Source: Streptomyces hokutonensis (GTDB lineage Bacteria; Actinomycetota; Actinomycetes; Streptomycetales; Streptomycetaceae). Taken from it: DNA of 64,000 nt. Every line of letters starts with the position of its first letter. The stretch's first letter is position 1. Positions 14,582-23,982 of the stretch are shown here, in pieces. The notes beneath the pieces were generated by a model. That model did no database searches. It saw only the letters and a program-made list of their open reading frames with translations, and was not told the origin of the DNA. A program made the position numbers and the translations under genes. The stretch is taken from contig NZ_BARG01000044.1 in assembly GCF_000376565.1 (NCBI RefSeq), forward strand, positions 181,712 through 245,711, read 5' to 3'.

Positions 14582-16579
14582 CTAGCCGGTAATGGCGTTG
14601 TCCGCCCTTTCGGCCCGGACCTGGTGAGGCAATGCCGTGTTGGGCAGCGCTCGGGGCAGTGGCAGGCGGCCGGGAGCGCCGGCCTCGGTGTCGGTGATCA
14701 GTGTGCGCAGCGCTTCATGGCATCGCGGCACGGGAAGGGTCGGGTCCAGCGCGGAAAGCGCGCGCTGCGCGCGACGTCGTGCCAGGCCACTGCGGCCCTG
14801 ATGATGGTCGACGAACGCCTTGGCGTAACGGGCTTCGAGAGCGGCCCACGTGTCGTCGCGGAAGTTTTGCCGGGTCAGTGCCCGGCGTGCGGTGCGGTGC
14901 GCGGTGTCCGGGGCGAAGGCTGTCTGGGCGATGGCCTGGGCGGCCAGGCTCACGACCGGTGAGGGACCGCTGCGGGCATGGTCGGGGATGGTGCGGGCGG
15001 CTTCCTCGAAGCGCTCGGCGGCTGCCCTGTGATCCCCCTCGCGCAGGGCGATCATTCCTTGGACGTGGGCGATGTGGCCGACGGTGGCATCGTCGCCGGC
15101 CATGACGGCCGTCGGCCAGGCCCGGCCCAGCAGGGCACGGGCATTCTGCGGATCGCAGCCTGCGCCGAGCCAGGCAGCGAGCCAGCTGCCGCGCATCCCT
15201 GCATCGCTGTCCGGGGGGCAGAGCGGCAGCAGTCGCAGCAGATAGCCGCGCCCTTCCTCGCCGTGGTCGAACACCGCCCACCAGAACCACAGGCTCACGA
15301 CCGTCTGCAGGGCGGTCTCGGCCTGGTCAGGGCGGCAAAGAGCCTGGCGCAACATGGTCGTCAGTTCGGCCTGCTCCTCCTGGACGAGGCGTACGGCCCG
15401 GTCCTGGCAGCCCGAGGCCCACAGATTCTCTGCGACCGCCGCGACCTGACGGCAGTGCGCGGCCCGGCGTTCCAGGGCCACCTCCCACTCGCCGGCCTCC
15501 CGCAGCCGTTCGGCACCGAAGTCGCGTGCGGCCCGGGTCATCCGGTAGCGGGGCTGGCGAGGCCCGCCCGGGTCACGCACCGCCTCCAGCACGTTCACGG
15601 CCGCAAGCTGGACCAGCAAGGAGGGCACTTGGTGTGGCGTCACGCCTCCGCCGGCGCACAGGAACACGGCCGTCGACTCGTCAAAGTCTCCGGCGAAGGC
15701 GCTGGCCCTGCCCCACACGATCCTGGCCTCGCGCTCGAACAGTGCGTAGCTCGCCCCGATGGTGTCTCGCAGTGAGCGGTGCCGCCGCAAAATGGGCCGG
15801 TCGCTGGACAGCCAGCACTGGTGACTCTCCAGCAGGTCCGCCAGCTCGCCCACCGGCTGGTGCGCCACCTGCTCGGCGGCCAACTCGATGGCGTGCGGAA
15901 CGCCTTCCAGCGAGTGGCAGATCGCCTCCACTGCCAGCAGTTCCGCCGCGTCCGCCGGCAGATCTGCCTTGTCGGGGAGCGACACTTCCCTCACGGCTCG
16001 CGCTCGCCGGAAGAACAGCTCTACTGCCGGTGCCCGGTCGGGTGAGGTGTCCGGGCTCCTTGTGGCCAGCGGCGGCAGCACCAGTACCTGTTCCTCTCCG
16101 AGCCCCAGCACTCGACGTGACGTCACCAGTACCCGCAGCGCCGGCAGGGCCACGAGGAGGCGTTGCACCAGGCCGGTGCATTCCCGGTGGACCGGGTCGA
16201 CGTCGTCGAGGAACAGCAGGGTGCCTGTGGCCGGAAGATGACGCAGCACCGCGGCGATGTCCGATTCCCGGCGATGCGGCCGTCGGCCGGTCAGGGCCTG
16301 GCACACGGCTGTGGTCAGCGCCCCGGGACCTCCGGGTCCGGATTCTTGCCAACGGACGTGGACCACGCGGCGCCACGGCCCGTCCGGCCTCGCCGCCGCC
16401 TCAACTGCCAGTCGGCTCTTGCCCATTCCGGGCCGGCCGGTCACCGTCACCAGGTGGTGCCCCGTCAACAACTCCCGGAGGACGGCGGCTTCCCGATCCC
16501 GGCCGATCAGACCTTCGTCCGACCCACCGTCATACACAGTCGGCGCCACAGGGTTGCCGACAGACTTCCACACGTTCAT
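14582..16579 (-). CDS. NB-ARC ATPase with TPR-like C-terminus (AfsR-type regulator lacking SARP domain)
   Basis: ATG 16579 opens a 665-residue protein. An NB-ARC ATPase occupies residues about 25-330, with Walker A VTGRPGMGKSRLA, Walker B TLLFLDDVDP, LRVLVTSR and a GVPHAIELAA GLPL-like motif. A winged helix (LRDTIGASYALFEREARIVW) and a helical, TPR-like half follow. The layout is that of the ATPase and TPR part of AfsR, LAL and related STAND regulators. No SARP, BTAD or C-terminal LuxR domain is present, so a DNA-binding partner would be needed. The gene diverges from the DUF1345 gene. Confidence 0.75.
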   Translation of the reverse strand: MNVWKSVGNPVAPTVYDGGSDEGLIGRDREAAVLRELLTGHHLVTVTGRPGMGKSRLAVEAAARPDGPWRRVVHVRWQESGPGGPGALTTAVCQALTGRRPHRRESDIAAVLRHLPATGTLLFLDDVDPVHRECTGLVQRLLVALPALRVLVTSRRVLGLGEEQVLVLPPLATRSPDTSPDRAPAVELFFRRARAVREVSLPDKADLPADAAELLAVEAICHSLEGVPHAIELAAEQVAHQPVGELADLLESHQCWLSSDRPILRRHRSLRDTIGASYALFEREARIVWGRASAFAGDFDESTAVFLCAGGGVTPHQVPSLLVQLAAVNVLEAVRDPGGPRQPRYRMTRAARDFGAERLREAGEWEVALERRAAHCRQVAAVAENLWASGCQDRAVRLVQEEQAELTTMLRQALCRPDQAETALQTVVSLWFWWAVFDHGEEGRGYLLRLLPLCPPDSDAGMRGSWLAAWLGAGCDPQNARALLGRAWPTAVMAGDDATVGHIAHVQGMIALREGDHRAAAERFEEAARTIPDHARSGPSPVVSLAAQAIAQTAFAPDTAHRTARRALTRQNFRDDTWAALEARYAKAFVDHHQGRSGLARRRAQRALSALDPTLPVPRCHEALRTLITDTEAGAPGRLPLPRALPNTALPHQVRAERADNAITG

Positions 16580-17021
16580 GACCTTCCGTACTCATCGGAC
16601 ACCGCAAGCGGTGGCACCGCGGTCCGGGGCGGCAGGCCCCAGTGCAGAACCGTCACTTCTGCGGCGCCACGGCAGTCCCAACGCGTCACCCGCACGAAGG
16701 TGGCGACGCCGCTCGCCGGATCACACACTGCGACGACTGATCGAACCCCCGTCCGGGTCGGCAAAGGCCGGGCACGCGATCCGGCGCATTGTCTCGGCAC
16801 GGCTGCCATGCACACGCACGGCATGCAGCACCCACGTCGCGTCGCGAGTGATCCTCGTCGGCCGTTCCGGGTCTTTGAAAGAACGAGGCGATGCCGGATC
16901 GGTATGTTGGGTACATACCCCGTGTTCCTGTCGGGTTGACGCTCATTCGCAGGGCCGACGCCGTTTCGGCGGCGTTGGACGGCTCCGGGCTGAGGCGCCA
17001 ACGGGATTGCGATGGTGGTGC
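16580..17021. other. Divergent intergenic region
   Basis: These 442 bases separate the divergent NB-ARC and DUF1345 genes. They contain an inverted repeat GGTATG-N7-CATACC at 16901-16919 and a single TTGACGCTCATT (16936-16947), which could act as a -35-like or iteron-like element. No gene was recognised. Confidence 0.4.
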
Positions 17022-17651
17022 ATGAGGACCTGGTTGCCCGTGGGCGCCGTGCCTCGCCTGGCCTGTGCGGTGGTCCTCGGAGCCGTGGTCGGCGTGGCGG
17101 TCGGACCGCCGACCGACGCGGCACTGGGTGTGCTGGCCGGAATCGCCGCGATGGAACTGTTCTTCGTGCTGGCGGGCTGGGCGGTGCTGTGGCCGATGGA
17201 TGCTGCAGCCACTCACCGCAATGCGCGACGTGAGGACTTCCGGCCCGTCACCGAGGAAGTCGTGGTGGTGTCGGTGGCTCTGTGCGGGCTGGTCGCCATC
17301 GTGCTGCTTCTCGTGCACGGCGGCGGGTCCGAGACCGGCCACGCCGCGACCGCTCTGTGTGGGGTCTTCACGGCCTGGGCCGCGCTGCACCTGATGTACG
17401 CCACCCGCTACGCCTACGTGTACTACGAGTCCGCGGGCGGCATCGACTTCAATTCGGACGATCCGCCGGCGTACCGGGATTTCTTCTACTTCAGCTACAA
17501 CCTCGGCATGACTTATCAGGTGTCCGACACGGATGTCTCAAGTTCCACGATCCGCGCGATCGTGCTGCGGCACTCGCTGATGTCCTACGTCTTCGGCACG
17601 AGCATTCTCGCCACGGCCATCAACCTCGTGGTGGGAATCGTGAGTGGTTGA
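17022..17651 (+). CDS. DUF1345 integral membrane protein
   Basis: ATG 17022 starts a 209-residue protein with about five hydrophobic helices: ACAVVLGAVVGVAVG, LAGIAAMELFFVLAGWAVLW, VVVVSVALCGLVAIVLLL, ALCGVFTAWAALHLMYATRY and FGTSILATAINLVVGI. The family hallmark is YAYVYYESAGGIDF, DFFYFSYNLGMTYQVSDTDV and a final RH-LMSYVFGT helix. DUF1345 proteins are uncharacterised inner-membrane proteins. The gene is monocistronic and divergent from the NB-ARC gene. Earlier in-frame starts would add non-hydrophobic, low-quality sequence. Confidence 0.85.
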   Translation: MRTWLPVGAVPRLACAVVLGAVVGVAVGPPTDAALGVLAGIAAMELFFVLAGWAVLWPMDAAATHRNARREDFRPVTEEVVVVSVALCGLVAIVLLLVHGGGSETGHAATALCGVFTAWAALHLMYATRYAYVYYESAGGIDFNSDDPPAYRDFFYFSYNLGMTYQVSDTDVSSSTIRAIVLRHSLMSYVFGTSILATAINLVVGIVSG

Positions 17652-17810
17652 CGGTACCCGGCAGGCGGCCGTCGTCGGCGACGCCGATCTGCCGCCGGCG
17701 CGCCCGGCTCGATGCCATGCGGTGCCGTCTTCCACCCCCGCTCTCCTCAGCCCGTGGAGGCGTCCCTCCGCGCCGCGGCTACGATGTCAAGGGCCGGACG
17801 GGGAGCGTTG

Positions 17811-19034
17811 ATGGCTGATCGAATCACTGCAGACGGAGTGGACCCGGCGTGCGGTGCCGCACTCGCCGAGCTGGTCGCGTGGGTCGGGCGGCAGCTGCCC
17901 AAGTTGATCGACGATGTGTGCGCCACCGTGTGCGAACGCATTGCCCTGTACCGCGAGGGCGATGTCGTACCGCGCGATGACCTGCATCGTTCGGTCGAGC
18001 TCAATTTGGGATTCATGGTCAGCGGGCTCGGTGATCCTGGGGTCACGCCCGATCGGGCCGCACCGTCCGAGACCGGCCGGCGCCGGGCCCATCAGGGGGC
18101 GCCGCTGCCCGAGGTGTTGCAGGTCTACCGCATCGGCTGCTCCATGCTTTTCGACGCGCTCGTGGGGCACGCCCGCCGCAACGACCGGCCGGGCGTCATG
18201 GACGCGCTGCTGGAGGCTTCGAGCCTGCTGTGGCGGCTCGCTGACGCGCATGCGCTGCTCCTCACCGAGGCGTACCGGGCGGCGACCGCGGAGCTGATGG
18301 CCGTCCAGATACGGCGGCGCTCGGCGTTGGTGGAAGCGTTGTTCACCGGTCAGCTGCTGAGTGACGCCGGCCCGTGGGAAGTGGGCAAGCTGCTGGGTCT
18401 GCCACTTGACACAAAGCTGGTGGTGGTGGCCGCGGAGACGTGCGGCCTGGCAGAGGAGAGCCTGGTCGGGGTGGAGCGGAGGCTCGCTGAGCGCGGCATC
18501 GTGTCGGCGTGGCAGCTCACCTCCACCCTGCAGGCCGGTGTGGTGGCGATGCGCGACGAGCAGAGCACCACGGTACTGGCGATCCTGCGCGCGGCGGCCG
18601 GCGCGCGCACGGGGATGAGCCCTCCTTACGTGTCGCTCACCGAGACGCCGCGTGCCCTGCATCTGGCCCGGACCTCTCTCGCCGAGATCCCGGCCGGCAA
18701 GACCGACGTACGCATGTTCAGTACCAGCCCGCTCTCCGCGCTGATCGCCTACGACCCGGACGAGGGGCGGCGGCTGGCGACGGAGGTGCTCGGCGCGGTG
18801 CTCGATCTGCCGCCGGAAGACCGCGACGCGCTTTTGGACACTCTTCACGCGTTCCTGCACCACGGCGGATCGGCGGACCGGGCCGCGCGGGTCCTGCACT
18901 GCCACGCCAACACCGTCCGGTACCGGTTGAACCGGCTGCGCGAGCTGACCGGCAGGTCTCTCAACGACCCCCTGGCACTCGCCGAGTTGGCGACGGCGGA
19001 GCAGGCGGTTCGCCTCAATGCCCGCAGGCCATGA
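17811..19034 (+). CDS. PucR/CdaR-type transcriptional regulator
   Basis: ATG 17811 behind GGGGAG gives 407 residues. The N-terminal helical sensor segment (LVAWVGRQLPKLIDDVCATV, then REGDVVPRDDLHRSVELNL) is followed by a degenerate GGDEF-like middle domain. A C-terminal PucR HTH follows (DTLHAFLHHGGSADRAARVL, HCHANTVRYRLNRLRELTGR). Such proteins regulate nearby metabolic genes in response to an unknown ligand. It is paralogous in layout to the gene at 27245-28471; the two bracket the stress-gene group. No obvious target is visible. Confidence 0.85.
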   Translation: MADRITADGVDPACGAALAELVAWVGRQLPKLIDDVCATVCERIALYREGDVVPRDDLHRSVELNLGFMVSGLGDPGVTPDRAAPSETGRRRAHQGAPLPEVLQVYRIGCSMLFDALVGHARRNDRPGVMDALLEASSLLWRLADAHALLLTEAYRAATAELMAVQIRRRSALVEALFTGQLLSDAGPWEVGKLLGLPLDTKLVVVAAETCGLAEESLVGVERRLAERGIVSAWQLTSTLQAGVVAMRDEQSTTVLAILRAAAGARTGMSPPYVSLTETPRALHLARTSLAEIPAGKTDVRMFSTSPLSALIAYDPDEGRRLATEVLGAVLDLPPEDRDALLDTLHAFLHHGGSADRAARVLHCHANTVRYRLNRLRELTGRSLNDPLALAELATAEQAVRLNARRP

Positions 19035-19331
19035 CCGGCGGGCAGATGGGAGGTTCTGAAACCGGGAAGAGACTAGTTACGGCACCCCGGCGGTCCCGGG
19101 AACACTAACCGATGCGTTCGGCGATCTCGGGTTCGGATCCCGCCCGGTTCCGGCGACTGAGCCCGTCCCCGAGCGGACCCTGGGCGCCCGGTCGGAATGA
19201 CACCAGCCTGGAAACGGGCCACCCACGACTCCGTACGGCACGCAGCGACGCGACATGGCACCCAAAGGTGTTGATAAACTGCGGATTATCCGCTTTTTGC
19301 TTCTGCCTTCCTGCGTCCCCGAGGAGCAGGC
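19035..19331. other. Intergenic stretch
   Basis: No gene is recognised in these 297 bases. They contain a tRNA-T-arm-like motif that does not form a tRNA (see rejected items). An AT-richer patch at 19265-19300 before the GreA-like gene is a plausible promoter location. Confidence 0.4.
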
Positions 19332-19814
19332 ATGCCCAGCGAACCAGCGCCGATCAGCAACGCTGCCCGTGACGCCCTCCGGCAAGAGCTTGCCGACCTC
19401 CACACTGAACGCAGGACGGTCGCAGCGACACTGCAGGACTCCGACTCGGTGGTCGGCGACCGAGCTGACGAAGCCGATGAGTTGCAGCGTGCCAACGAGC
19501 TCAGGCACCTCGATGAGCGCATCTCGGAGGTCACCGCACGGCTGCGTGAGGCGGATGTGGCAGGCCCGCCTTCCATCAGCCTTGTCGGTGTGGGCAGCAC
19601 CGTCACCGTGCGGTTCACTGATGGCACCGTGGAGACCGTCCACATCGGCGAGACGGCCGTGGCGCGTGACCAGCGGCTGGTCACGGCCGACAGCCCCCTC
19701 GGACGCGCCCTCCTCGGCCGCGGTGCCGGGGACACGGTCAGCTACGACGCCCCCGAGGGGCAGGCGACCGCGGTGGTGGTGTCTCTGGGGGATTCGCCCG
19801 ACCGCAGTGGCTGA
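19332..19814 (+). CDS. GreA/GreB-family transcript-cleavage factor-like protein
   Basis: ATG 19332 behind GAGGAGCAGG gives 160 residues. The N-terminus is a coiled coil (ARDALRQELADLHTERRTVA, then VVGDRADEADELQRANELRH, then IAEVTARL-like). The C-terminal FKBP-like Gre domain has VGVGSTVTVRFTDGTVETVH, TADSPLGRALLGRGAGDTVSY and EGQATAVVV. Gre factors insert the coiled coil in the RNA polymerase secondary channel. The tip normally carries two acidic residues (D-E). Here the tip region is GDRADEADE, so cleavage stimulation is plausible. It is probably a paralogue of housekeeping GreA, placed in a stress-gene neighbourhood. Confidence 0.85.
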   Translation: MPSEPAPISNAARDALRQELADLHTERRTVAATLQDSDSVVGDRADEADELQRANELRHLDERISEVTARLREADVAGPPSISLVGVGSTVTVRFTDGTVETVHIGETAVARDQRLVTADSPLGRALLGRGAGDTVSYDAPEGQATAVVVSLGDSPDRSG

Positions 19815-20321
19815 GTGCGCTTTTCCCATCTCTGGTGCGTGCGTCGGACCCGGTCGGCGGGGTGGAGCACGGACTGGGGGCTATCTGGGCGGACGATGGC
19901 TCTGGTGGTGGCGGTCCCGTGTGACCGATGCCGTGCGACACGCCTCTGGCCTTCTCCTGCTGACGTTCGGGCGGGGGCTCGACGGAGAGCGTGGTGTGGG
20001 GCACCTGGCGGTGCGTGACGGTGTGCCGTATCGGATCCGCGTCGTGGCTCAGCCGCGGCGACGGCGCCGGCAGACTGCGTCGCCGACGACCTGCCCGGCC
20101 GCGCCGGCGGTCCGTGTCGCGTCCGGCCGGCAACAGACGGGCCGGTAAGACAGCCTGGTGAGGCCGTGGCCCGATCGCCCGGGGCCACACTTCTCGCAAG
20201 AACGCGTGCGGCGAAAACGCCGATTCCCGTCTCGACGGCCACCATCGCCGCCGACCGCAGCGGTGGCCGCACGCCCTCAACTCTCCGATGGCGGCGCGGA
20301 CTTCGCCACGGCGATTGTCGG
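19815..20321. other. Gene-free stretch
   Basis: About 500 bases lie between the GreA-like gene and the small reverse-strand genes. Frames here lack start signals and family features. A convergent terminator is expected, but no clear hairpin stands out. Confidence 0.35.
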
Positions 20322-20426
20322 TCAGTCCATGCCACAGGACAGGCCCGTGCTGAGTAACAGCCCACCGATCGCCACCGGCATCAGCGCGGCCAAGACGGTG
20401 ATGCCGGTGCCCGTGACAACCCGCGC
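20322..20426 (-). CDS. Possible tiny membrane peptide or read-through tail
   Basis: Directly after the TAA of the 20430-20714 gene, the same frame stays open for 34 residues and encodes a good single membrane segment: VVTGTGITVLAALMPVAIGG, LLLSTGLSCGMD, then TGA. It has no ATG or GTG start at the expected place; internal TTG or ATG codons exist. It could be an independent small membrane peptide, the former C-terminus of the upstream gene cut by a stop, or chance. Confidence 0.25.
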   Translation of the reverse strand, partial: ARVVTGTGITVLAALMPVAIGGLLLSTGLSCGMD

Positions 20427-20429
20427 CGA

Positions 20430-20714
20430 TTACCCACTCCCGTCTGTGGAACCACCAGCCGAACCATGCGCATGGTGTGGCTGGTGTACGGATACACCTG
20501 GGCCCGCCTCCACTTCGGCATCGATCTCCACCGGTCCTTGCCCGTACGCGGCTTCGGGGGTGGGGGAGGGGCCGCCGCGCAGCCCTGCGTCCAGTCGGTC
20601 CTGCACGGTCCGCTCCGCGAGCTCGTCCTCGTCAGGCCGTCGGGGCAGGCCCCTGCCGTGGCCGGAGTCCGGGTCGCCTTCGACAGCTCGGTTCGGCTTG
20701 TGATGGTGTGCCAT
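20430..20714 (-). CDS. Small hydrophilic hypothetical protein
   Basis: ATG 20714 lies behind a clear GGAGGAG ribosome-binding site and gives 94 residues rich in Asp, Glu, Gly, His and Pro, for example MAHHHKPNRAVEGDPDSGHG and RRPDEDELAERTVQDRLDAG. It is predicted intrinsically disordered, with no cysteine and no membrane segment. It follows the ClpC-like gene by 52 bases on the same strand and may be co-transcribed. Family unknown. Confidence 0.6.
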   Translation of the reverse strand: MAHHHKPNRAVEGDPDSGHGRGLPRRPDEDELAERTVQDRLDAGLRGGPSPTPEAAYGQGPVEIDAEVEAGPGVSVHQPHHAHGSAGGSTDGSG

Positions 20715-20766
20715 CCGGGGTCTCCTCCAGTGAGTATCCGAGCGTGCGGGCACGGATATGCCTTTG

Positions 20767-23337
20767 TCAGGACACTGCCTTCGCGTCCGCCTCTCCGGTC
20801 TCTGTGTCGTCGTGGGGCGACTTCCTGCTCTCCTGCTCCGTGGCCGGGTCGTCGTCGGCAGTGCCCTTGCCGATCGTGACGTGGAGGGTGTCGTGGTCGA
20901 TGTCGGCGATGAGGGTGTCGCCGGGGTCGGCGTCGCCTGCGAGCAGGAGGTCGGCGATGCGGTTGTCGAGTTCCGTCTGGATGGTGCGCCGCAACGGGCG
21001 GGCACCGAACGTGGGCTGATAGCCGTGGGCGACCAGGAGCTTCTTCGCGGCCTCCGTCACTTCCAGCTTCAGGCCCTGTGCGTGCACCCGGTGCTCGCTC
21101 CGGTCCAGGAGATGGTCCACGATCTGCGCGAGATCGTCCTCGGTGAGGCTGTGGAAGATGATGATGTCGTCGATGCGGTTGAGGAACTCGGGGAGGAACC
21201 GTGCCTGCAGATCGTCCATCAGTTCGTCCCTGAGCTCCGATACGTCTCCCTTGTGGTCGACGATGCGGTGGGCTCCGATGTTGGACGTCATGATGACGAC
21301 ACAGTGCCGGAAGGCGACGGTACGGCCCTGCGCGTCGGTGAGGCGGCCGTCGTCGAGGATCTGCAGCAGCGTGTTGAAGATGTCGGGGTGTGCCTTCTCC
21401 ACCTCGTCGAACAGGACCACGCTGTAGGGCTGGCGGCGGACCTTCTCGGTGAGCTGGCCCGCTTCTTCGTACCCGACGTATCCGGGAGGCGCGCCGACCA
21501 GACGGGCGACGGTGTGCTTCTCCTGGAACTCGCTCATGTCGAAGCGGATCATGCGGTTCTCGTCGCCGAACAGCAACTCGGCGAGGGTCTTGGCGAGTTC
21601 GGTCTTGCCCACGCCGGTGGGGCCGAGGAAAAGGAAGGAGCCCACGGGGCGGTTCGGGTCGCCCATGCCGGCCCGGTTGCGGCGCACGGCCTGCGAGACG
21701 GCGGTCACCGCCTCGTCCTGGCCGACGATCCGGGCGTGCATGTCCGCTTCCAGCTTGAGCAGTTTCTCCTTCTCCCTGGCGGTGAGCTGGGAGACCGGGA
21801 TCCCCGTGCGGCGGGAGACCACATCCGCGATGTCGGCGGCGGTGACGGAGACGACCCCCTCGCGCCGCTCCTCGATGCCCGCGAGTTCGCCCTCTGCCTC
21901 GGCGATCTGGTGCTTGAGCTGCGCGGCCTTCTCGAAGTCCTCCGCGGCGACGGCCTGGTCCCGTTCGCGGCCCAGCTTGGCGATGCGGTCCTCGCGGCTG
22001 ACCACTTCGGTGGAGCGGCCGGCGCTGCGCAGGCGTACCCGGGCGCCCGCCTGGTCCATCACGTCGATCGCCTTGTCCGGCAGGAAGCGGTCGCTGATGT
22101 ACCGGTCGGACAGGTCCGCCGCGGCCGTCAGGGCACCGTCTGCGAAACGGACCTGATGATGGGCCTCATACGCGTCGCGCAGCCCCTCAAGGATCTGGAC
22201 CGTCTCCTCGACCGTCGGTTCCGGAACCAGCACCGGCTGGAAGCGGCGTTCGAGGGCGGCGTCCTTCTCGACGTACTTGCGGTACTCGTCGATGGTTGTC
22301 GCGCCCACCACGTGGAGTTCACCGCGGGCGAGGGCGGGTTTGAGCATGTTGCCCGCGTCCATCGAGCCCTCGCCCGTCGCTCCCGCGCCGACGACCGTGT
22401 GGAGTTCGTCGATGAACAGGATGACGTCGCCGCCGGCCGCCTGGACGTCCTCGATGACCTTCTTCAGCCGTTCCTCGAACTGCCCCCGGTACTGCGCGCC
22501 GGCGACCAGGCCCGACAGGTCCAGGGCCACGACCCGCTTGTCCTTGAGAGTGTGGGGGACTTCGCCGGCCACGATCCGCTGGGCCAGTCCCTCCACGATC
22601 GCGGTCTTGCCCACACCGGGCTCACCGATGAGCACGGGGTTGTTCTTGGAACGCCGCGAGAGGATCTCGACCGTCTGCTCGATCTCCTCGGCCCGACCCA
22701 CCACGGGGTCGAGCCTGCCGGCCTTCGCCTCCTCCGTCAGATCCCGCCCGAACTCGTCCAACGTCGTCAACGGCTCCTTGCCGGCCGCCGGGACACCGTC
22801 TGCCTGGGCTGCCCGGTCGGTGAGACCGCGCAGCCTGCGCACGTCCACGTCGTCACCGCGTATCAGCCGTGCAGCGCCGCTGTCGGCACCGTCGAGGAGG
22901 GCTCCGAGAATGTGCTCCGGGCCGATGTAGGACGCACCGGCCCGCTGCGAGCGCGCGTACGCGGTGGCCAGGGTGCGCTTGGCGGCAGGGGTGAGGCCCG
23001 GCTCCGAGGACGGCTCGCCGGACTCGTGGGGAAGGATCCCGGCGAGCTGCGACGCGAGCGCGTCGGGATCCATACCCGCCTGCGCGAGGAGCGTTCGTGC
23101 GGGCTCGACCTTCGTGGCCGCCCACAACAGATGCTCCGTGTCCAGGTCCGACGTTCCGTCCTCCAGCGCCCGCTGGGCCGCCAGATTGATCAGCTCCTGG
23201 GACGGCTCGCTCAACAGCCGCCCGATCGGCACGCGCTGCACCGCGGGTGGCGATGACGCGGGGGACATACCGAAGAACCGGTTCAACAATTCACTGAAGG
23301 GATCGGACGGGCTGAAACCGAATGACGACATCGACAT
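20767..23337 (-). CDS. ClpC/ClpB-type AAA+ unfoldase
   Basis: ATG 23337 behind CAGGAG gives 856 residues. There is an unusual Gly/Phe/Pro N-terminus, then a Clp-N repeat region (about 45-185). First AAA+ module: GEPGVGKT, Walker B VILFIDELHT. A short middle domain with a UVR-like EDFEKAAQLKHQIAEAEGEL motif follows. Second AAA+ module: GPTGVGKT, Walker B SVVLFDEVEKA, GAPPGYVGYEE pore loop. The short middle domain and UVR motif are ClpC-like rather than ClpB-like. The C-terminal tail is acidic (TADDDPATEQESR). It probably remodels or unfolds proteins under stress, with or without ClpP; no clear IGF-type ClpP loop was confirmed. Confidence 0.9.
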   Translation of the reverse strand: MSMSSFGFSPSDPFSELLNRFFGMSPASSPPAVQRVPIGRLLSEPSQELINLAAQRALEDGTSDLDTEHLLWAATKVEPARTLLAQAGMDPDALASQLAGILPHESGEPSSEPGLTPAAKRTLATAYARSQRAGASYIGPEHILGALLDGADSGAARLIRGDDVDVRRLRGLTDRAAQADGVPAAGKEPLTTLDEFGRDLTEEAKAGRLDPVVGRAEEIEQTVEILSRRSKNNPVLIGEPGVGKTAIVEGLAQRIVAGEVPHTLKDKRVVALDLSGLVAGAQYRGQFEERLKKVIEDVQAAGGDVILFIDELHTVVGAGATGEGSMDAGNMLKPALARGELHVVGATTIDEYRKYVEKDAALERRFQPVLVPEPTVEETVQILEGLRDAYEAHHQVRFADGALTAAADLSDRYISDRFLPDKAIDVMDQAGARVRLRSAGRSTEVVSREDRIAKLGRERDQAVAAEDFEKAAQLKHQIAEAEGELAGIEERREGVVSVTAADIADVVSRRTGIPVSQLTAREKEKLLKLEADMHARIVGQDEAVTAVSQAVRRNRAGMGDPNRPVGSFLFLGPTGVGKTELAKTLAELLFGDENRMIRFDMSEFQEKHTVARLVGAPPGYVGYEEAGQLTEKVRRQPYSVVLFDEVEKAHPDIFNTLLQILDDGRLTDAQGRTVAFRHCVVIMTSNIGAHRIVDHKGDVSELRDELMDDLQARFLPEFLNRIDDIIIFHSLTEDDLAQIVDHLLDRSEHRVHAQGLKLEVTEAAKKLLVAHGYQPTFGARPLRRTIQTELDNRIADLLLAGDADPGDTLIADIDHDTLHVTIGKGTADDDPATEQESRKSPHDDTETGEADAKAVS

Positions 23338-23487
23338 GAGCAACTCCTGGTGCAGAATCCGGGTCGGCCATGGATTCCTATGGACTTCCCGCGGGATGTT
23401 CAATCCGGTACGCAACAATCACCATTCCGCGTGAGACGGGGGGAGCGATGCAGCACAAATGCGGTGCCCCGCTCAAGCGGTCCGGTC

Positions 23488-23748
23488 TCAGCCGGACCAC
23501 GCGGACGCGGCGGCCCGGGCGTCGACCTCGGCGAACGCCCGGTCCAGTTCCACGAGCAGATTCGCGGTCGTGCCGAACAGCGCCTGCGTGCGGGGATCGG
23601 CCAACCACGCGACGTCGTCACGCAGTTGAACGGCCAGATCCCGCAACCGGGCCCGTGCCCGCGCCACCGGTGACCCGCCATCGCTGTCGTCGGCGCATCC
23701 CCTGGCGCAGCCACCGGCTGTCGCGAACCGAAGCTCCTCATCGGTCAT
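23488..23748 (-). CDS. Small cysteine-containing hypothetical protein
   Basis: ATG 23748 follows AAAGGAGCCCGG and gives 86 residues. The N-terminal half holds CARGCADDSDGG and the C-terminal half is a helical stretch (RLRDLAVQLRDDVAWLADPR, then TANLLVELDRAFAEVDARAA). It lies upstream of, and on the same strand as, the Clp gene. It could be a small adaptor or regulator of the unfoldase, but no family is recognised. Confidence 0.6.
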   Translation of the reverse strand: MTDEELRFATAGGCARGCADDSDGGSPVARARARLRDLAVQLRDDVAWLADPRTQALFGTTANLLVELDRAFAEVDARAAASAWSG

Positions 23749-23982
23749 GCCGGGCTCCTTTCACAAGCGCTCCCCGCCCGACGGAAACGATGCGGCCACG
23801 CTATCGCCGGGTGTCACTCACGACACCTTGTCGCGCCAACACTGGCATGCACCACAAAGGATGTTGTCGCACTGACCAAACCTGTCACCGTCATGAACAA
23901 ATCAGGGACGGCATGCTCTAGCTTCTGTGCAGTCGGCCGACAGATTTCACGTTTCTGCACCTCCGGAATCCATGGAGAAATC

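Noticed and set aside
14582..16579. Full AfsR/SARP regulator
   Set aside because: Only the NB-ARC and TPR-like parts are present. The N-terminus opens directly before the P-loop, with no winged helix or BTAD.
19110..19150. tRNA-like T-arm (CTCGGGTTCGGATCCCGCC)
   Set aside because: The loop resembles TTCGNNTC, but no acceptor stem, anticodon arm or D arm can be paired around it, and the conserved A58 position is G.
23350..23487. Forward-strand frame across the Clp promoter region
   Set aside because: Codon bias belongs to the reverse-strand genes, and no forward family signature or ribosome-binding site is present.
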